Source: Kitasatospora sp. NBC_01246
GTDB taxonomy: Bacteria > Actinomycetota > Actinomycetes > Streptomycetales > Streptomycetaceae
Reading direction: 5' to 3'
DNA: 64,000 nt
Assembly: GCF_036226505.1 (NCBI RefSeq)
Contig: NZ_CP108484.1
Coordinates: forward strand, 8,155,501 to 8,219,500
Every line of letters begins with the position of its first letter. The stretch's first letter is position 1. A program made the position numbers and the translations under genes. This document shows positions 47,380-56,071 of this stretch, in pieces. Under the pieces are notes generated by a model, which was given only the letters and a program-made list of their open reading frames with translations, was not told the origin of the DNA and did no database searches.

Positions 47380-48054
47380 ATGAGGAATGGACGGCTGTTC
47401 GGGCTCGGGTCGGACACCGATGCGGCGGATCTCGCCGCCGTGGGGCTGATCCGGCTGGCGACCGGCGAACGGCTCGGGGCCGGGGCCCGGCCCTGGCTGT
47501 GGCAACTGCGGGCGGCCTCGTTCGCCGACACCTGGCTGGCCTTCGCCGACCCGGCCGCGCCCGGGCTCCGGGTGCCGGCGGGCGCGGCCCTGCACCAGCT
47601 AGTCCGCCGGGCGGCGGAGCTGGTCCTGCTGACCCGCGAGGGGGACGGGCCGGCGGCGCTGGAGCTGCTGGGCCGGGAGTCGGCGGAGGCGCACGAGCGG
47701 TCGCGGTGCTCCGACACCGCCCATCCGGTCGAGCCCGTCGCGCTCGCCCTGCTCTGGCACGGCGTGCAGGCGGCGACCGCCGACGGCCCCGACGCGGCGG
47801 TGGAGCGGGAGTGCCACGACCGCCGCATCGCCGAACGGTCCGAGGCCTACGTCCGCCGCCGGCACCGCCGCCAGGACACGCTCGCGCTCATCCTCGCCTG
47901 CGCCCGCTCCGCCGCCACCGCCCTGGCGGAACTGAGCGGCGACGACCCGGGTAGGGCGGCCGCCACGCTGGAGGAGTACGCCATCCGGTCGATGGCCCAG
48001 GCCGGTCCGGTGCCGCTCTGGGTGCCGGGGCGGCCCGGGCAGCTCACCTCCTGA
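47380..48054 (+). CDS. Uncharacterised Ala-rich protein
   Basis: 224-residue cytosolic protein with alternating helices, no signal or membrane segment. Notable are a DAADLAAVGLIRLATGERL start and a central RSRCSDTAHPVEPVALALLW. I do not recognise a family. Codon use is normal. ATG at 47380 or GTG at 47377 are both possible. It precedes a GNAT gene on the same strand by 42 bp. Confidence 0.65.
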   Translation: MRNGRLFGLGSDTDAADLAAVGLIRLATGERLGAGARPWLWQLRAASFADTWLAFADPAAPGLRVPAGAALHQLVRRAAELVLLTREGDGPAALELLGRESAEAHERSRCSDTAHPVEPVALALLWHGVQAATADGPDAAVERECHDRRIAERSEAYVRRRHRRQDTLALILACARSAATALAELSGDDPGRAAATLEEYAIRSMAQAGPVPLWVPGRPGQLTS

Positions 48055-48096
48055 GCCTCCGGCCGGCCGGCCCGGCTGCCTCCGTATGCTGGCCCG

Positions 48097-48882
48097 ATGC
48101 CTTTGCGGAGCCTGCACGACCGAGCCGCCCTCGAAGCCCGCTTCCGACGGGACCCGGCGTTGCACCTGATGGAACTCGGTGACCTCGACGACCTGCTGTG
48201 GCCGCACACCTCCTGGTACGGCGTCGCCCCGGACGGTCCGGTGGCGCTGCTGTACGCGGTCGGCGACACCCCCACCCTGCTGGCCTTCGGCGGGGCCGCC
48301 GAGGCACCGGAGGTGGCGGAGCTGGTCCGGGAACTGCTGCCGGTCCTGCCGCGCCGCTTCTTCGGCCACCTGACCGGCGACGCGGCCGGGGTGCTGGCCG
48401 AGGCGTACGAGGTGCGCCGCCACGGCACCCTGCTGCGGATGGTGCTGACCGACCCGGAGCGCGCGGCGGCGCACCCCGCCGACCCGTGGGCGCCGGTCCC
48501 GCTGGGCCGCGCGGACCTGCCCGAGCTGGTGAAGCTGTTCGCCGAGGCCTACCCGGGGAACTGGTTCGACGACCGGATGCTCGACACCGGCCAGTACGTC
48601 GGCGCCCGCCGGGACGGCCGGCTGGTCGCCGTCGCGGGCGTGCACGCCTGGTCGCCCGTCCAGCGGGTGGCCGTGCTCGGCAACGTCACGACGCACCCCG
48701 CGGTCCGGCGCCAGGGCGCGGCCGGGGCCTGCGTGGCCGCGCTCTGCCGGCAGCTCGCGGACGGCAGCGACCACATCGGGCTGAACGTCCGCGCGGACAA
48801 CGCGGCCGCCGTGGAACTGTACCGGCGGCTGGGCTTCACCGAGGTCACCTCCTTCACCGAGGCGACGTTCACCGCACGCTGA
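48097..48882 (+). CDS. GNAT acetyltransferase (two-part)
   Basis: 261-residue protein. The first half (1-125) is a degenerate GNAT-like domain and the second has the acetyl-CoA loop HPAVRRQGAAGACVAALCRQL and NVRADNAAAVELYRRLGFTE. Substrate unknown. TATGCT at 48085-48090 lies six bases before the ATG, so the transcript may be leaderless; no ribosome site is visible. Confidence 0.85.
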   Translation: MPLRSLHDRAALEARFRRDPALHLMELGDLDDLLWPHTSWYGVAPDGPVALLYAVGDTPTLLAFGGAAEAPEVAELVRELLPVLPRRFFGHLTGDAAGVLAEAYEVRRHGTLLRMVLTDPERAAAHPADPWAPVPLGRADLPELVKLFAEAYPGNWFDDRMLDTGQYVGARRDGRLVAVAGVHAWSPVQRVAVLGNVTTHPAVRRQGAAGACVAALCRQLADGSDHIGLNVRADNAAAVELYRRLGFTEVTSFTEATFTAR

Positions 48883-48935
48883 CCGGTACGGCCGCCGTCC
48901 CGGGCGCCCGTGCCCGCCCGCAGGGCGGCCGGAGT

Positions 48936-49529
48936 TCAGGCGGAGGCCGCGGTCGTCCCGCGCGTCCTCGCCCGCCCCGACGACCACGCGGCCGCACCCC
49001 CCACCAGCAGGGCCGCCCCCAGCGCGTAGACCGGCAGCCAGTGGGTCGTCGTCGCCGCCAGGCAGTCGTCGACGACCGCGCGGCTCTGCTCCCGCTGCGC
49101 GGACTCCAGTGCGTCGGGGTCCGCCCCGGCCAGGCCCCCCAGGGCGGCCTGGGTCCGCAGGCTCTCGTACCGGCCCGCCTCCGGGCAGGACTGCCGGGTG
49201 CCCGGCATCGGGAACAGCCAGTCCCAGCGCTGCAGCGCCGGGGCCAGCGCCAGGGCCACACAGAGGCCCACGACCAGCGCGTACGCCGCCAGGCCGCAGG
49301 CATAGCCGACGCGTCGGCCCGGCGTGCGGACCGGCACCCGGCCGAAGGAGAGGACCACCGCGAGCAGCGTCACACCGAGGTAGGTGGAGAACCACTGCCA
49401 GGAGCCCTCGGCGAAGGAGAACGCCAGCACCACGGCGAGCGCCGTCCCGAGTACCCCGGGGTCGGCGGACAGGTCCGCACCGCCCACCGCCGCGCGGTCG
49501 CGGACACCTCGACGGCTGGGCTCGCTCAC
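48936..49529 (-). CDS. Four-helix membrane protein
   Basis: 197-residue protein with hydrophobic segments near 27-42, 50-65, 77-97 and 165-182. An extracytoplasmic loop holds two Cys (SCPEAGRYESL and VDDCLAATTTHWL) that could form a disulfide. No family is recognised. GTG at 49529 has AGGAG eight bases upstream. Confidence 0.7.
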   Translation of the reverse strand: MSEPSRRGVRDRAAVGGADLSADPGVLGTALAVVLAFSFAEGSWQWFSTYLGVTLLAVVLSFGRVPVRTPGRRVGYACGLAAYALVVGLCVALALAPALQRWDWLFPMPGTRQSCPEAGRYESLRTQAALGGLAGADPDALESAQREQSRAVVDDCLAATTTHWLPVYALGAALLVGGAAAWSSGRARTRGTTAASA

Positions 49530-49659
49530 GGGCTCTCTCCTGCCTGCCGCCGGCTCCGGAGCTCCAGCCTCCCGCCCCGACCCGTGGTCACCCCCGGCTC
49601 CCACACCGCTCCCCGCCCGGCCCCACCCGCTCGGCCCAGCGGCGCGGGCCGGTGGCCGG

Positions 49660-50037
49660 TCAGCCGCGGGCGGTGTCGGCCGGGCGGCAGAGGTGGAGGC
49701 TGTAGGAGGCGCGGCACTCGGTCTGCGCGGGCACCACCCCCGAGCCGCGCACGCCCTGGACCAGGCTGACCAGCACGACGGCGACCAGCGCGGCCTTGAC
49801 GGCCCCGGTCAGCGCCCCGTCGTACCGGGCCGCCGAGAAGCGCCTGAACGCGTAGACGACTCCGCAGAGCGCGGCGACGATCGCCGAGACGCTGAGGTAG
49901 CTGTAGCCGGTGATCTCGCCGTTCTCCCGGACGGTGTTCTCGAAGTGGAAGTCGGCGACCACCGGGAGGAGCGCCAGGAGGGCCGCCGCCCAGCCGATCC
50001 TGACGGCCCGGCCGCGGCCACGGAAGTACTCGATCAT
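49660..50037 (-). CDS. Small membrane protein with paired Cys
   Basis: 125-residue protein with about three hydrophobic helices and a C-terminal extracytoplasmic tail with TECRASYSLHLCRPAD. It is of similar character to its neighbour at 48936. Function unknown. The start is ATG at 50037; a weak GGGGAC lies upstream. Confidence 0.65.
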   Translation of the reverse strand: MIEYFRGRGRAVRIGWAAALLALLPVVADFHFENTVRENGEITGYSYLSVSAIVAALCGVVYAFRRFSAARYDGALTGAVKAALVAVVLVSLVQGVRGSGVVPAQTECRASYSLHLCRPADTARG

Positions 50038-50171
50038 CGGCGTCCCCCTGGTGTACCGGAGCGGGGCCGCCCGACCCGAGGGACGGCCGCCCCCGCACCC
50101 CGGCCGTCCTCGTCGCGGAGGAGGACGCCGGGGGGGCGACGCCCGGTTCCCGTAGGCGAGATGACGCGGCG

Positions 50172-51503
50172 TCAGCCGAGCGCCGCCGCCTTGCGCAGCA
50201 GGACCGACCGCTCGCGGGCGTTGCGGCAGAGCCGGGCGGCGAGTTCCAGCTCCGCCCGCGCCTCCGCGGTGCGGCCGAGCCGGGAGAGCAGCTCGCCGCG
50301 CACGCTCGGCAGCAGGTGGGAGCCGGACAGTCGGCCGGCGGCGGCCAGCGTGTCGACCAGGGGAAGCGCCTCCTGCGGCCCCGACGCCATGGCGACGGCG
50401 ACCGCCCGGTTGAGTTCGACCACGGGGGAGGGCGCGACCCGGCCGAGCGCCTCGTAGAGCAGCACGATCCGGTCCCAGTCGGTCTCCGGGACGGAGGGGG
50501 CCGTGGCGTGGCAGGCGGCGATCGCCGCCTGCAGGCCGTACGGCCCGAGGCCGCGCCCGGCGGCCGTCGCCCGGGTGAGCGCGGCCAGGCCGCGGCGGAC
50601 GGCGGAGCGGTCCCACAACCGGCGGTCCTGGTCCTCCAGCAGCACGGCCTCGCCGTCCGGACCGGTGCGCGCGGGGAAGCGCGCGGCGGTGAGCTCGAAG
50701 AGGGCGAGCTGCCCGAACACCTCCGGTTCCGCGGGCAGCAGCGCGGTGAGCGTGCGGGCCAGCCGGATCGCCTCGTAGGCGAGACCGGGGCGCAGCAGCC
50801 GGTCGCCGGACGTCGCCGTCGAGCCCTCGGTGAAGATCACGTAGAGCACGCTGAGGACCCCGCCGAGCCGCTCGCGCCGTTCCGTCGCCGGGGGCAGCTC
50901 GAAGGGCACCCCGGCCGCGCCGATCGTCTTCTTCGCCCGGGTGATCCGCGCCTGGACGGTCGGCACGGGTACCAGGAAGGCCCGGGCGATCTCCTCGCTG
51001 GAGAGGCCGGCCACCACGCGCAGGGTCAGCGCCGTGCGGGCCTCGGGGGACAGCACGGGGTGGCAGGCCACGAAGATCAGCGCGAGGACGTCGTCCTCGA
51101 TCCGGTCCGGGTCCCAGGGCGGGTCGTCGGACCGGTCCGCGGGCGGCTCGGCGCCCGAGCTCGCCCCGCCCTCACCGAGCCCGCCGGCCAGCGCGGCGTA
51201 GCGGTCGTCGAGGGCGGCGCGGCGGCGGAAGTGGTCGATGGCGCGCCGCCGGGCGGTGTTCAGCAGCCAGCCCACCGGGCTGGCCGGCTCGCCGTCGCGC
51301 GCCCAGGCGACGAGCGCCTGGGCCAGGGCCTCCTGCGCGACGTCCTCGGCCAGGTCGAAGTCCCCGGTGTACCGGGTGAGCGCGCCGACGATCCGCGCGG
51401 ACTCGATCCGCCAGAGGGCCTCGACCGCCCGCCGGGCGGCCGCGCCGCCCGGCGGATCGTCCGGTGCCGGAGGTGTCAGAGCTGGCCGGTCCGCTCGCGC
51501 CAT
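50172..51503 (-). CDS. ECF42-type sigma factor with TPR-like extension
   Basis: 443-residue sigma factor. Region 2 is ALTRYTGDFDLAEDVAQEAL with LLNTARRRAIDHFRRR, and region 4 is LRVVAGLSSEEIARAFLVPV with QARITRAKKTIG. The 200-residue C-terminal extension (LLPAEPEVFGQLALFELTAA, then LNRAVAVAMASGP and VRGELLSRLGRTAEARAEL) marks the ECF42 group. These lack a classical anti-sigma and are instead encoded with DGPF proteins, as here. It overlaps the upstream gene by 28 bp. Confidence 0.93.
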   Translation of the reverse strand: MARADRPALTPPAPDDPPGGAAARRAVEALWRIESARIVGALTRYTGDFDLAEDVAQEALAQALVAWARDGEPASPVGWLLNTARRRAIDHFRRRAALDDRYAALAGGLGEGGASSGAEPPADRSDDPPWDPDRIEDDVLALIFVACHPVLSPEARTALTLRVVAGLSSEEIARAFLVPVPTVQARITRAKKTIGAAGVPFELPPATERRERLGGVLSVLYVIFTEGSTATSGDRLLRPGLAYEAIRLARTLTALLPAEPEVFGQLALFELTAARFPARTGPDGEAVLLEDQDRRLWDRSAVRRGLAALTRATAAGRGLGPYGLQAAIAACHATAPSVPETDWDRIVLLYEALGRVAPSPVVELNRAVAVAMASGPQEALPLVDTLAAAGRLSGSHLLPSVRGELLSRLGRTAEARAELELAARLCRNARERSVLLRKAAALG

Positions 51504-51895
51504 GCCCGTTCCTTGATGATCCACTCGTTGTCCTGCGGGAACTCGTCGATCCCCGGCACGCGCCGGATCTCGATCTTGGTGCCGGGGAAGGACGGCAGCC
51601 GCTTGGCCCACTCGACCGCCTCCTGCTTCGAGGCCACGTCGAGGATGTAGAAGCCGCCGAACAGTTCCTTGGTCTCACCGTACGGGCCGTCGGTGACAAC
51701 CGGGGTCTCCCCGCTGACGTCGACCACCACGCCCTGCGCCGCGTCGTCCAGGCCCTCGGCCGCGACGAGCACGCCGGCCCGGATCAGCTCGTCGTTGTAG
51801 CGGCCCATGGTCGCGAGCATCTCGTCGAACGGCGTCTCCATCATCTTCGCGATCGACTCGTCGCTGCCCCGCATGATCAACATGTACTTCGCCAC
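51476..51895 (-). CDS. DGPF/YCII-family protein, partner of ECF42
   Basis: 139-residue YCII-fold protein carrying DGPYGETKELFGGFYIL, the DGPF signature of ECF42 partners. The usual partner length is about 120-140. It is thought to act with its sigma factor, though the mechanism is not established. GTG at 51895 has GGAGAG upstream and is followed by KYMLIMRG. A terminator precedes it. Confidence 0.92.
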   Translation of the reverse strand: MAKYMLIMRGSDESIAKMMETPFDEMLATMGRYNDELIRAGVLVAAEGLDDAAQGVVVDVSGETPVVTDGPYGETKELFGGFYILDVASKQEAVEWAKRLPSFPGTKIEIRRVPGIDEFPQDNEWIIKERAWRERTGQL

Positions 51896-52030
51896 GACTG
51901 CTCTCCTTCGTCCCGGGGACCGTTCTTCGGTCCTCTCTATCCCAGGTCGAACGGGACGGCCGCGGATCGACACGGCGGCGAAGGAATTTCCGGGCCGGGT
52001 CCTTCCGGGCTCTTCCGGGCCCGGAAGGAC

Positions 52031-52075
52031 CCGGCCGACCGTTCCCGCCGCCGGGCCGCGGGAACGGTCGGCCGG
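52031..52075. terminator. Perfect 18-bp hairpin after pntB
   Basis: Arms 52031-52048 and 52058-52075 are perfectly complementary with a 9-nt loop. It lies 6 bp after the pntB stop, in the direction of transcription, and ends the pntAB operon. Confidence 0.9.
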
Positions 52076-52080
52076 GGGGT

Positions 52081-53556
52081 CTACCCGGCGCTCCGGCCGG
52101 CCGCCGCCGTCCGGCGGGCGGCCGGGGCCGGGGCGTCCCGGCCGTCGTCGTCGAGGGCGCGCAGGATGTCCTCGACACTCTGCTTGGCGTCGCCGAAGAG
52201 CATGGCGGTGTTCTCGCGGAAGAACAGCGGGTTCTGGACCCCGGCGTAGCCGGAGGCCATCGACCGCTTGAACACGATCACCTGCTCCGCCTCCCACACC
52301 CGCAGCACCGGCATGCCGGCGATCGGACTGGTCGGGTCGTCGGTGGCGGCCGGATTCACGGTGTCGTTGGCGCCGATGACGAGGACGACGGAGGTGGCGG
52401 CGAGGTCGTCGTTGATCTCGTCCATCTCCAGGACGATGTCGTACGGCACCTTCGCCTCGGCGAGCAGCACGTTCATGTGCCCCGGCAGCCGCCCGGCGAC
52501 GGGGTGGACCCCGAAGCGGACGTCGACGCCGCGCTCGCGCAGCCGGCGGGTGAGCTCGGCGACCGGGTGCTGCGCCTGCGCCACCGCCATCCCGTACCCG
52601 GGGGTGATGACGACCGACCGGGCCTGTGCGAGCTGCCGCGCCGCCTCCTCGGCGCGCACCTCGCGGTGCTCGCCCTGCTCCTCCGTCCCGCCGGACGGCG
52701 CCTCGATGCCGAAGCCGCCGGCGATGACGGAGATGAAGGAGCGGTTCATCGCCCGGCACATGATGTACGAGAGGTAGGCGCCGGAGGAGCCGACCAGTGC
52801 GCCGGTGACGATGAGCAGGTTGTTGTCGAGCAGGAACCCGGCGGCGGCCGCGGCCCAGCCCGAGTAGCTGTTGAGCATCGAGACGACGACGGGCATGTCG
52901 CCGCCGCCGATCGAGGCCACCAGGTGCCAGCCCAGCGCGAGGGCGAGCGCGGTCACCGCGATCACCAGGCCGAGGCCCGGGCTGACGGTGAACCAGACCG
53001 TCAGTGCGACGAACACGCCCAGCGCGCCGAGGTTCAGCGCGTTCTTGCCGGGCAGCATCAGCGGCCGCGAGGCGATCCGGCCGGACAGCTTGAGGAAGGC
53101 GACGACGGAGCCGGTGAAGGTCACCGCGCCGATGAAGATGCCGATCACGACCTCGGCGTGGTGGATCCGCAGCAGGTCGGCGGCGACGGCGACCTGGGCC
53201 GAGCCCCGCGACTCGACCTCCAGGTAGCTGTTCCAGCCGACCAGCACCGCGGCGAGGCCGACGAAGCTGTGCAGCACGGCGATCAGTTCCGGCATCTGCG
53301 TCATCTCGACCTGCCGGGCCCGCCACAGCCCGATCACGGCGCCCAGCGCCATCGCGAAGACGATCAGGGCGACCGCGCCGGCGGTGATGCTGCGGGACGC
53401 CAGCACGACGGTGGCGACCAGGGCGAGCGCCATGCCGGCGATGCCGTAGACGACCCCGGCGCGGGAGGTGCGGTGCTGGGACAGCCCGGCCAGACTGAGG
53501 ATGAACAACAGGGCGGCGACCAGGTCCGCGGCATGGGCGGCCGTCGTGGTAGTCAT
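52081..53556 (-). CDS. pntB: NAD(P) transhydrogenase subunit beta
   Basis: 491-residue membrane subunit of proton-translocating transhydrogenase, exchanging hydride between NADH and NADP. Nine or so helices in the first 270 residues include ELIAVLHSFVGLAAVLVGW and FTGSVVAFLKLSG. The C-terminal NADP-binding domain contains ITPGYGMAVAQAQHPVAEL, FGVHPVAGRLPGHMNVLLAE, VIGANDTVNPAA and VFKRSMASGYAG. It starts 6 bp after pntA and needs it to function. Confidence 0.96.
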   Translation of the reverse strand: MTTTTAAHAADLVAALLFILSLAGLSQHRTSRAGVVYGIAGMALALVATVVLASRSITAGAVALIVFAMALGAVIGLWRARQVEMTQMPELIAVLHSFVGLAAVLVGWNSYLEVESRGSAQVAVAADLLRIHHAEVVIGIFIGAVTFTGSVVAFLKLSGRIASRPLMLPGKNALNLGALGVFVALTVWFTVSPGLGLVIAVTALALALGWHLVASIGGGDMPVVVSMLNSYSGWAAAAAGFLLDNNLLIVTGALVGSSGAYLSYIMCRAMNRSFISVIAGGFGIEAPSGGTEEQGEHREVRAEEAARQLAQARSVVITPGYGMAVAQAQHPVAELTRRLRERGVDVRFGVHPVAGRLPGHMNVLLAEAKVPYDIVLEMDEINDDLAATSVVLVIGANDTVNPAATDDPTSPIAGMPVLRVWEAEQVIVFKRSMASGYAGVQNPLFFRENTAMLFGDAKQSVEDILRALDDDGRDAPAPAARRTAAAGRSAG

Positions 53557-53562
53557 CGGGGC

Positions 53563-55119
53563 TCAGCCTTTCGAGAACATGGACAGCATGCGGCGGGTGA
53601 CGGCGAAGCCGCCGAAGATGTTCACGCTCGTCAGCAGGATGGCCACGAAGGACAGGACGGTGACGAGCGCACCCCCGTGTCCGATCTGCAGCAGCGCGCC
53701 GACCACGACGATCCCGGAGATCGCGTTGGTCACCGACATCAGCGGGGTGTGCAGGGCGTGGTGGACCTTCCCGATCACGTAGTAGCCGATGACCACCGCG
53801 AGCGCGAACACCGTGAAGTTCTCGGCGAGTTGGGCCGGTGCCACGGCGACGAGGAGGAACATCGCCAGCATGCCGAGGCCGATCAGGCCGAAGCGGGCGG
53901 CCGGGGTGAGCCGGGGCCGCTTCGGTTCCGGCGCGGCCGGCGCGGCCGCGGGCTGCGCGGCGGGGGCGGCCGAGACGGCCACCGGCGGTGGCGGCCAGGT
54001 GACCTCGCCCGCCCGGACCACGGTCACCGCGCGCTGGACCACGTCGTCGAGGTCGAGGACCAGCCGCCCGTCCTTGCCGGGGGTCAGCAGGGTGAGCAGG
54101 TTGACCAGGTTGGTCCCGAACAGCTGGGAGGCCTGGGCGGGCAGCCGGGCCGCGAGGTCGGTGTAGCCGATCAGGGTGACGCCGTTGGCGGTGACCACCG
54201 TGCGGCCCGCCACAGTTCCCTCGACGTTGCCGCCCTGGGCGGCGGCCATGTCCACCACGACGCTGCCGGGCTTCATCGCCGCCACGTCCGCGGCGGTGAG
54301 CAGCCGCGGGGCGGTCCGCCCGGGGATCAGCGCGGTGGTGACGACGATGTCCACGTCCTGGGCCTGCGCGTGGTACAGCTCGGCGGCGGCCCGGTCGTAG
54401 TCGGCGGAGGTCGCCTTGGCGTACCCGTCGGTGCTCGCCTCCTGGGCGACCCGCACGGGGAGGTACTCGCCGCCCAACGACTTGACCTGGTCGGCGACTT
54501 CGGGCCGCGGGTCGGTCGCCCGGACGATCGCCCCCAGGCTGGAGGCGGCGCCGATGGCGGCGAGCCCGGCCACGCCGGCGCCGGCCACCAGGACCTTCGC
54601 CGGCGGGACCTTGCCCGCGGCGGTCACCTGGCCGGTGAAGAAGCGGCCGAACACGTGGGCGGCCTCGATCACGGCCCGGTACCCGGCGATGTTCGCCATC
54701 GAGCTGAGCACGTCCATCGACTGCGCGCGCGAGATCCGGGGCACCGCGTCCAGGGCGAGCGCGGTGACCGGGCGCGCGGACAGCGCCTCCAGCAGGTCGG
54801 GCCGCTGGGCCGGTGCGAGCAGGCCGACCAGGGTCGCGCCGTCACTCAGCCGGGCGATCTCGTCGGTGGACGGCGCGTTGACCTTCAGGACGATGTCGGC
54901 CCGCCAGGCGTCCCCGATCCGCGCGCCGGCCTCGGTGTAGGCCTCGTCGGCGAAGCCGGAGGCCGCGCCGGCCTCGGACTCGACCGCGACCTCGTAGCCG
55001 AGCGCCAGCAGTCCGCGCACCGTCGAGGGTGTCGCGGCGACGCGGGTCTCCCCGGTGGCCGATTCGGCGACCACACCGATGCGCAGCGGGGGGTGGTGCG
55101 TGGCGTCCTGTGCAGACAT
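53563..55119 (-). CDS. pntA: NAD(P) transhydrogenase subunit alpha
   Basis: 518-residue alpha subunit. The NAD-binding domain has VAGAGVAGLAAIGAASSLGA, the conserved SRAQSMDVLSSMANIAGYRA, and VVVDMAAAQGGNVEGT. An Ala/Pro linker (about 380-405) leads to four helices ending TRRMLSMFSKG, the former PntA2 part. It is fused in one chain, where many actinobacteria have split subunits. ATG at 55119 is used. A leader hairpin lies upstream. Confidence 0.96.
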   Translation of the reverse strand: MSAQDATHHPPLRIGVVAESATGETRVAATPSTVRGLLALGYEVAVESEAGAASGFADEAYTEAGARIGDAWRADIVLKVNAPSTDEIARLSDGATLVGLLAPAQRPDLLEALSARPVTALALDAVPRISRAQSMDVLSSMANIAGYRAVIEAAHVFGRFFTGQVTAAGKVPPAKVLVAGAGVAGLAAIGAASSLGAIVRATDPRPEVADQVKSLGGEYLPVRVAQEASTDGYAKATSADYDRAAAELYHAQAQDVDIVVTTALIPGRTAPRLLTAADVAAMKPGSVVVDMAAAQGGNVEGTVAGRTVVTANGVTLIGYTDLAARLPAQASQLFGTNLVNLLTLLTPGKDGRLVLDLDDVVQRAVTVVRAGEVTWPPPPVAVSAAPAAQPAAAPAAPEPKRPRLTPAARFGLIGLGMLAMFLLVAVAPAQLAENFTVFALAVVIGYYVIGKVHHALHTPLMSVTNAISGIVVVGALLQIGHGGALVTVLSFVAILLTSVNIFGGFAVTRRMLSMFSKG

Positions 55120-55160
55120 CACTCGTGCCTCTCTCGTCGGAGGAACTCTTGACGGCGGGA

Positions 55161-55200
55161 CCTGCGCCCGAAGGGGGAGTCTCCTCCCCTTGGACGCAGG
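55161..55200 (-). promoter_or_regulatory. Leader hairpin upstream of pntA
   Basis: Positions 55161-55179 pair with 55182-55200 over about 17 of 19 bases, giving a long stem 42 bp before the pntA ATG. Its place in the leader suggests a control element (attenuator or stability hairpin) rather than a terminator of another gene, since the neighbouring gene is divergent. Confidence 0.65.
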
Positions 55201-55399
55201 AACCTACCCGCCCGGGCCCTGCCGGGGGACGGGGCGAAGCCGTGACATGCTTCACCCGTTCGCGCCCTGTCGGGCGGGTCGGGTCGCGTGCTCGCCACCC
55301 GGGTGCGCCCCGGGTGTCGAGCCATCCTCGCTCCGCAGCAAGGTTTCTGACACCCCGTCCGATCGGCCGTCGCTTCGCGCCCGCGTTCGGTAACAAAGG

Positions 55400-55428
55400 T
55401 TGCCAGATGCGTTTTCGGAAACTAGGGT
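55400..55428 (+). promoter_or_regulatory. Vegetative promoter, leaderless start
   Basis: TTGCCA (55400-55405) and TAGGGT (55423-55428) are 17 bp apart, the best-formed promoter in the window. The ATG of the next gene lies six bases after the -10 box, so the transcript should begin at the start codon itself. Confidence 0.85.
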
Positions 55429-55434
55429 TGTCGC

Positions 55435-55947
55435 ATGACTTCGGCTGGGATCACCCTGGAAGAGCAGGCGCAGCTGGCCAAGGCGCTCCTCGACGCCCTG
55501 AATCCGCTCGCCTCGGCCCTCCACGCGCGCACGTCCGGGCTGCCCGAGGAGCGGATGTGGGAGGCGGAGCCGGTCGAGGTGGCCCTGTCCGTCCTCGCCG
55601 CCTGGAAGGTGGTGGACGCGGAGGTCAAGCGGCTGACGGCGATCGCGGCCGGCACCGCCGGCTCCTACGGCGCGAGCTACGAGCAGCTCGGTGCGGTGTG
55701 GGGGATCACCCGGCAGGGCGCGCGCAAGAAGTGGCCGGAGGCGGTCACCCGCCCCGCGGCGCGGGCAGGCGCGGCCCTGCGGCTGTTCGGCGGTACGGCC
55801 GAGCTGGTGCGGGCCCCGGAGTCCGGCGGCTGGAGCTGGTCGGGCGAGGGTGCGGACGGCACGCACGGCGCCGCTGACACCTGGTGCGCGAGCAAGGAGG
55901 AGGCCGCCGCCCACGCCGGAGCCTTCCTGGCGGCGCACGCCGCCTGA
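55435..55947 (+). CDS. Helix-turn-helix-like protein of unknown function
   Basis: 170-residue protein. A helical N-terminus (LEEQAQLAKALLDALNPLAS) is followed by SYEQLGAVWGITRQGARKKW, a clear HTH resembling small DNA-binding proteins of streptomycetes. A Trp-rich C-terminal segment (SGGWSWSG) follows. No ribosome site is present; the leaderless promoter at 55400-55428 explains this. The target is unknown. Confidence 0.8.
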   Translation: MTSAGITLEEQAQLAKALLDALNPLASALHARTSGLPEERMWEAEPVEVALSVLAAWKVVDAEVKRLTAIAAGTAGSYGASYEQLGAVWGITRQGARKKWPEAVTRPAARAGAALRLFGGTAELVRAPESGGWSWSGEGADGTHGAADTWCASKEEAAAHAGAFLAAHAA

Positions 55948-56071
55948 CAGTGACGATGTTCATGAGCGTCTCCCGGCGGGGTCTGACCCACCGCCTGACT
56001 GACCCTCGCTGACCGGCCACCCCGCCGGACGGAGGTGGCCGGGGCGGTCGGGCTCGTGTGATCATCTCCGG

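Noticed and set aside
52477..55152. 891-codon open frame on the plus strand
   Set aside because: It lies wholly antisense to pntAB and its composition (Gly, Asp, Arg, His rich) is that of a GC-rich shadow; pntA and pntB have unmistakable motifs.
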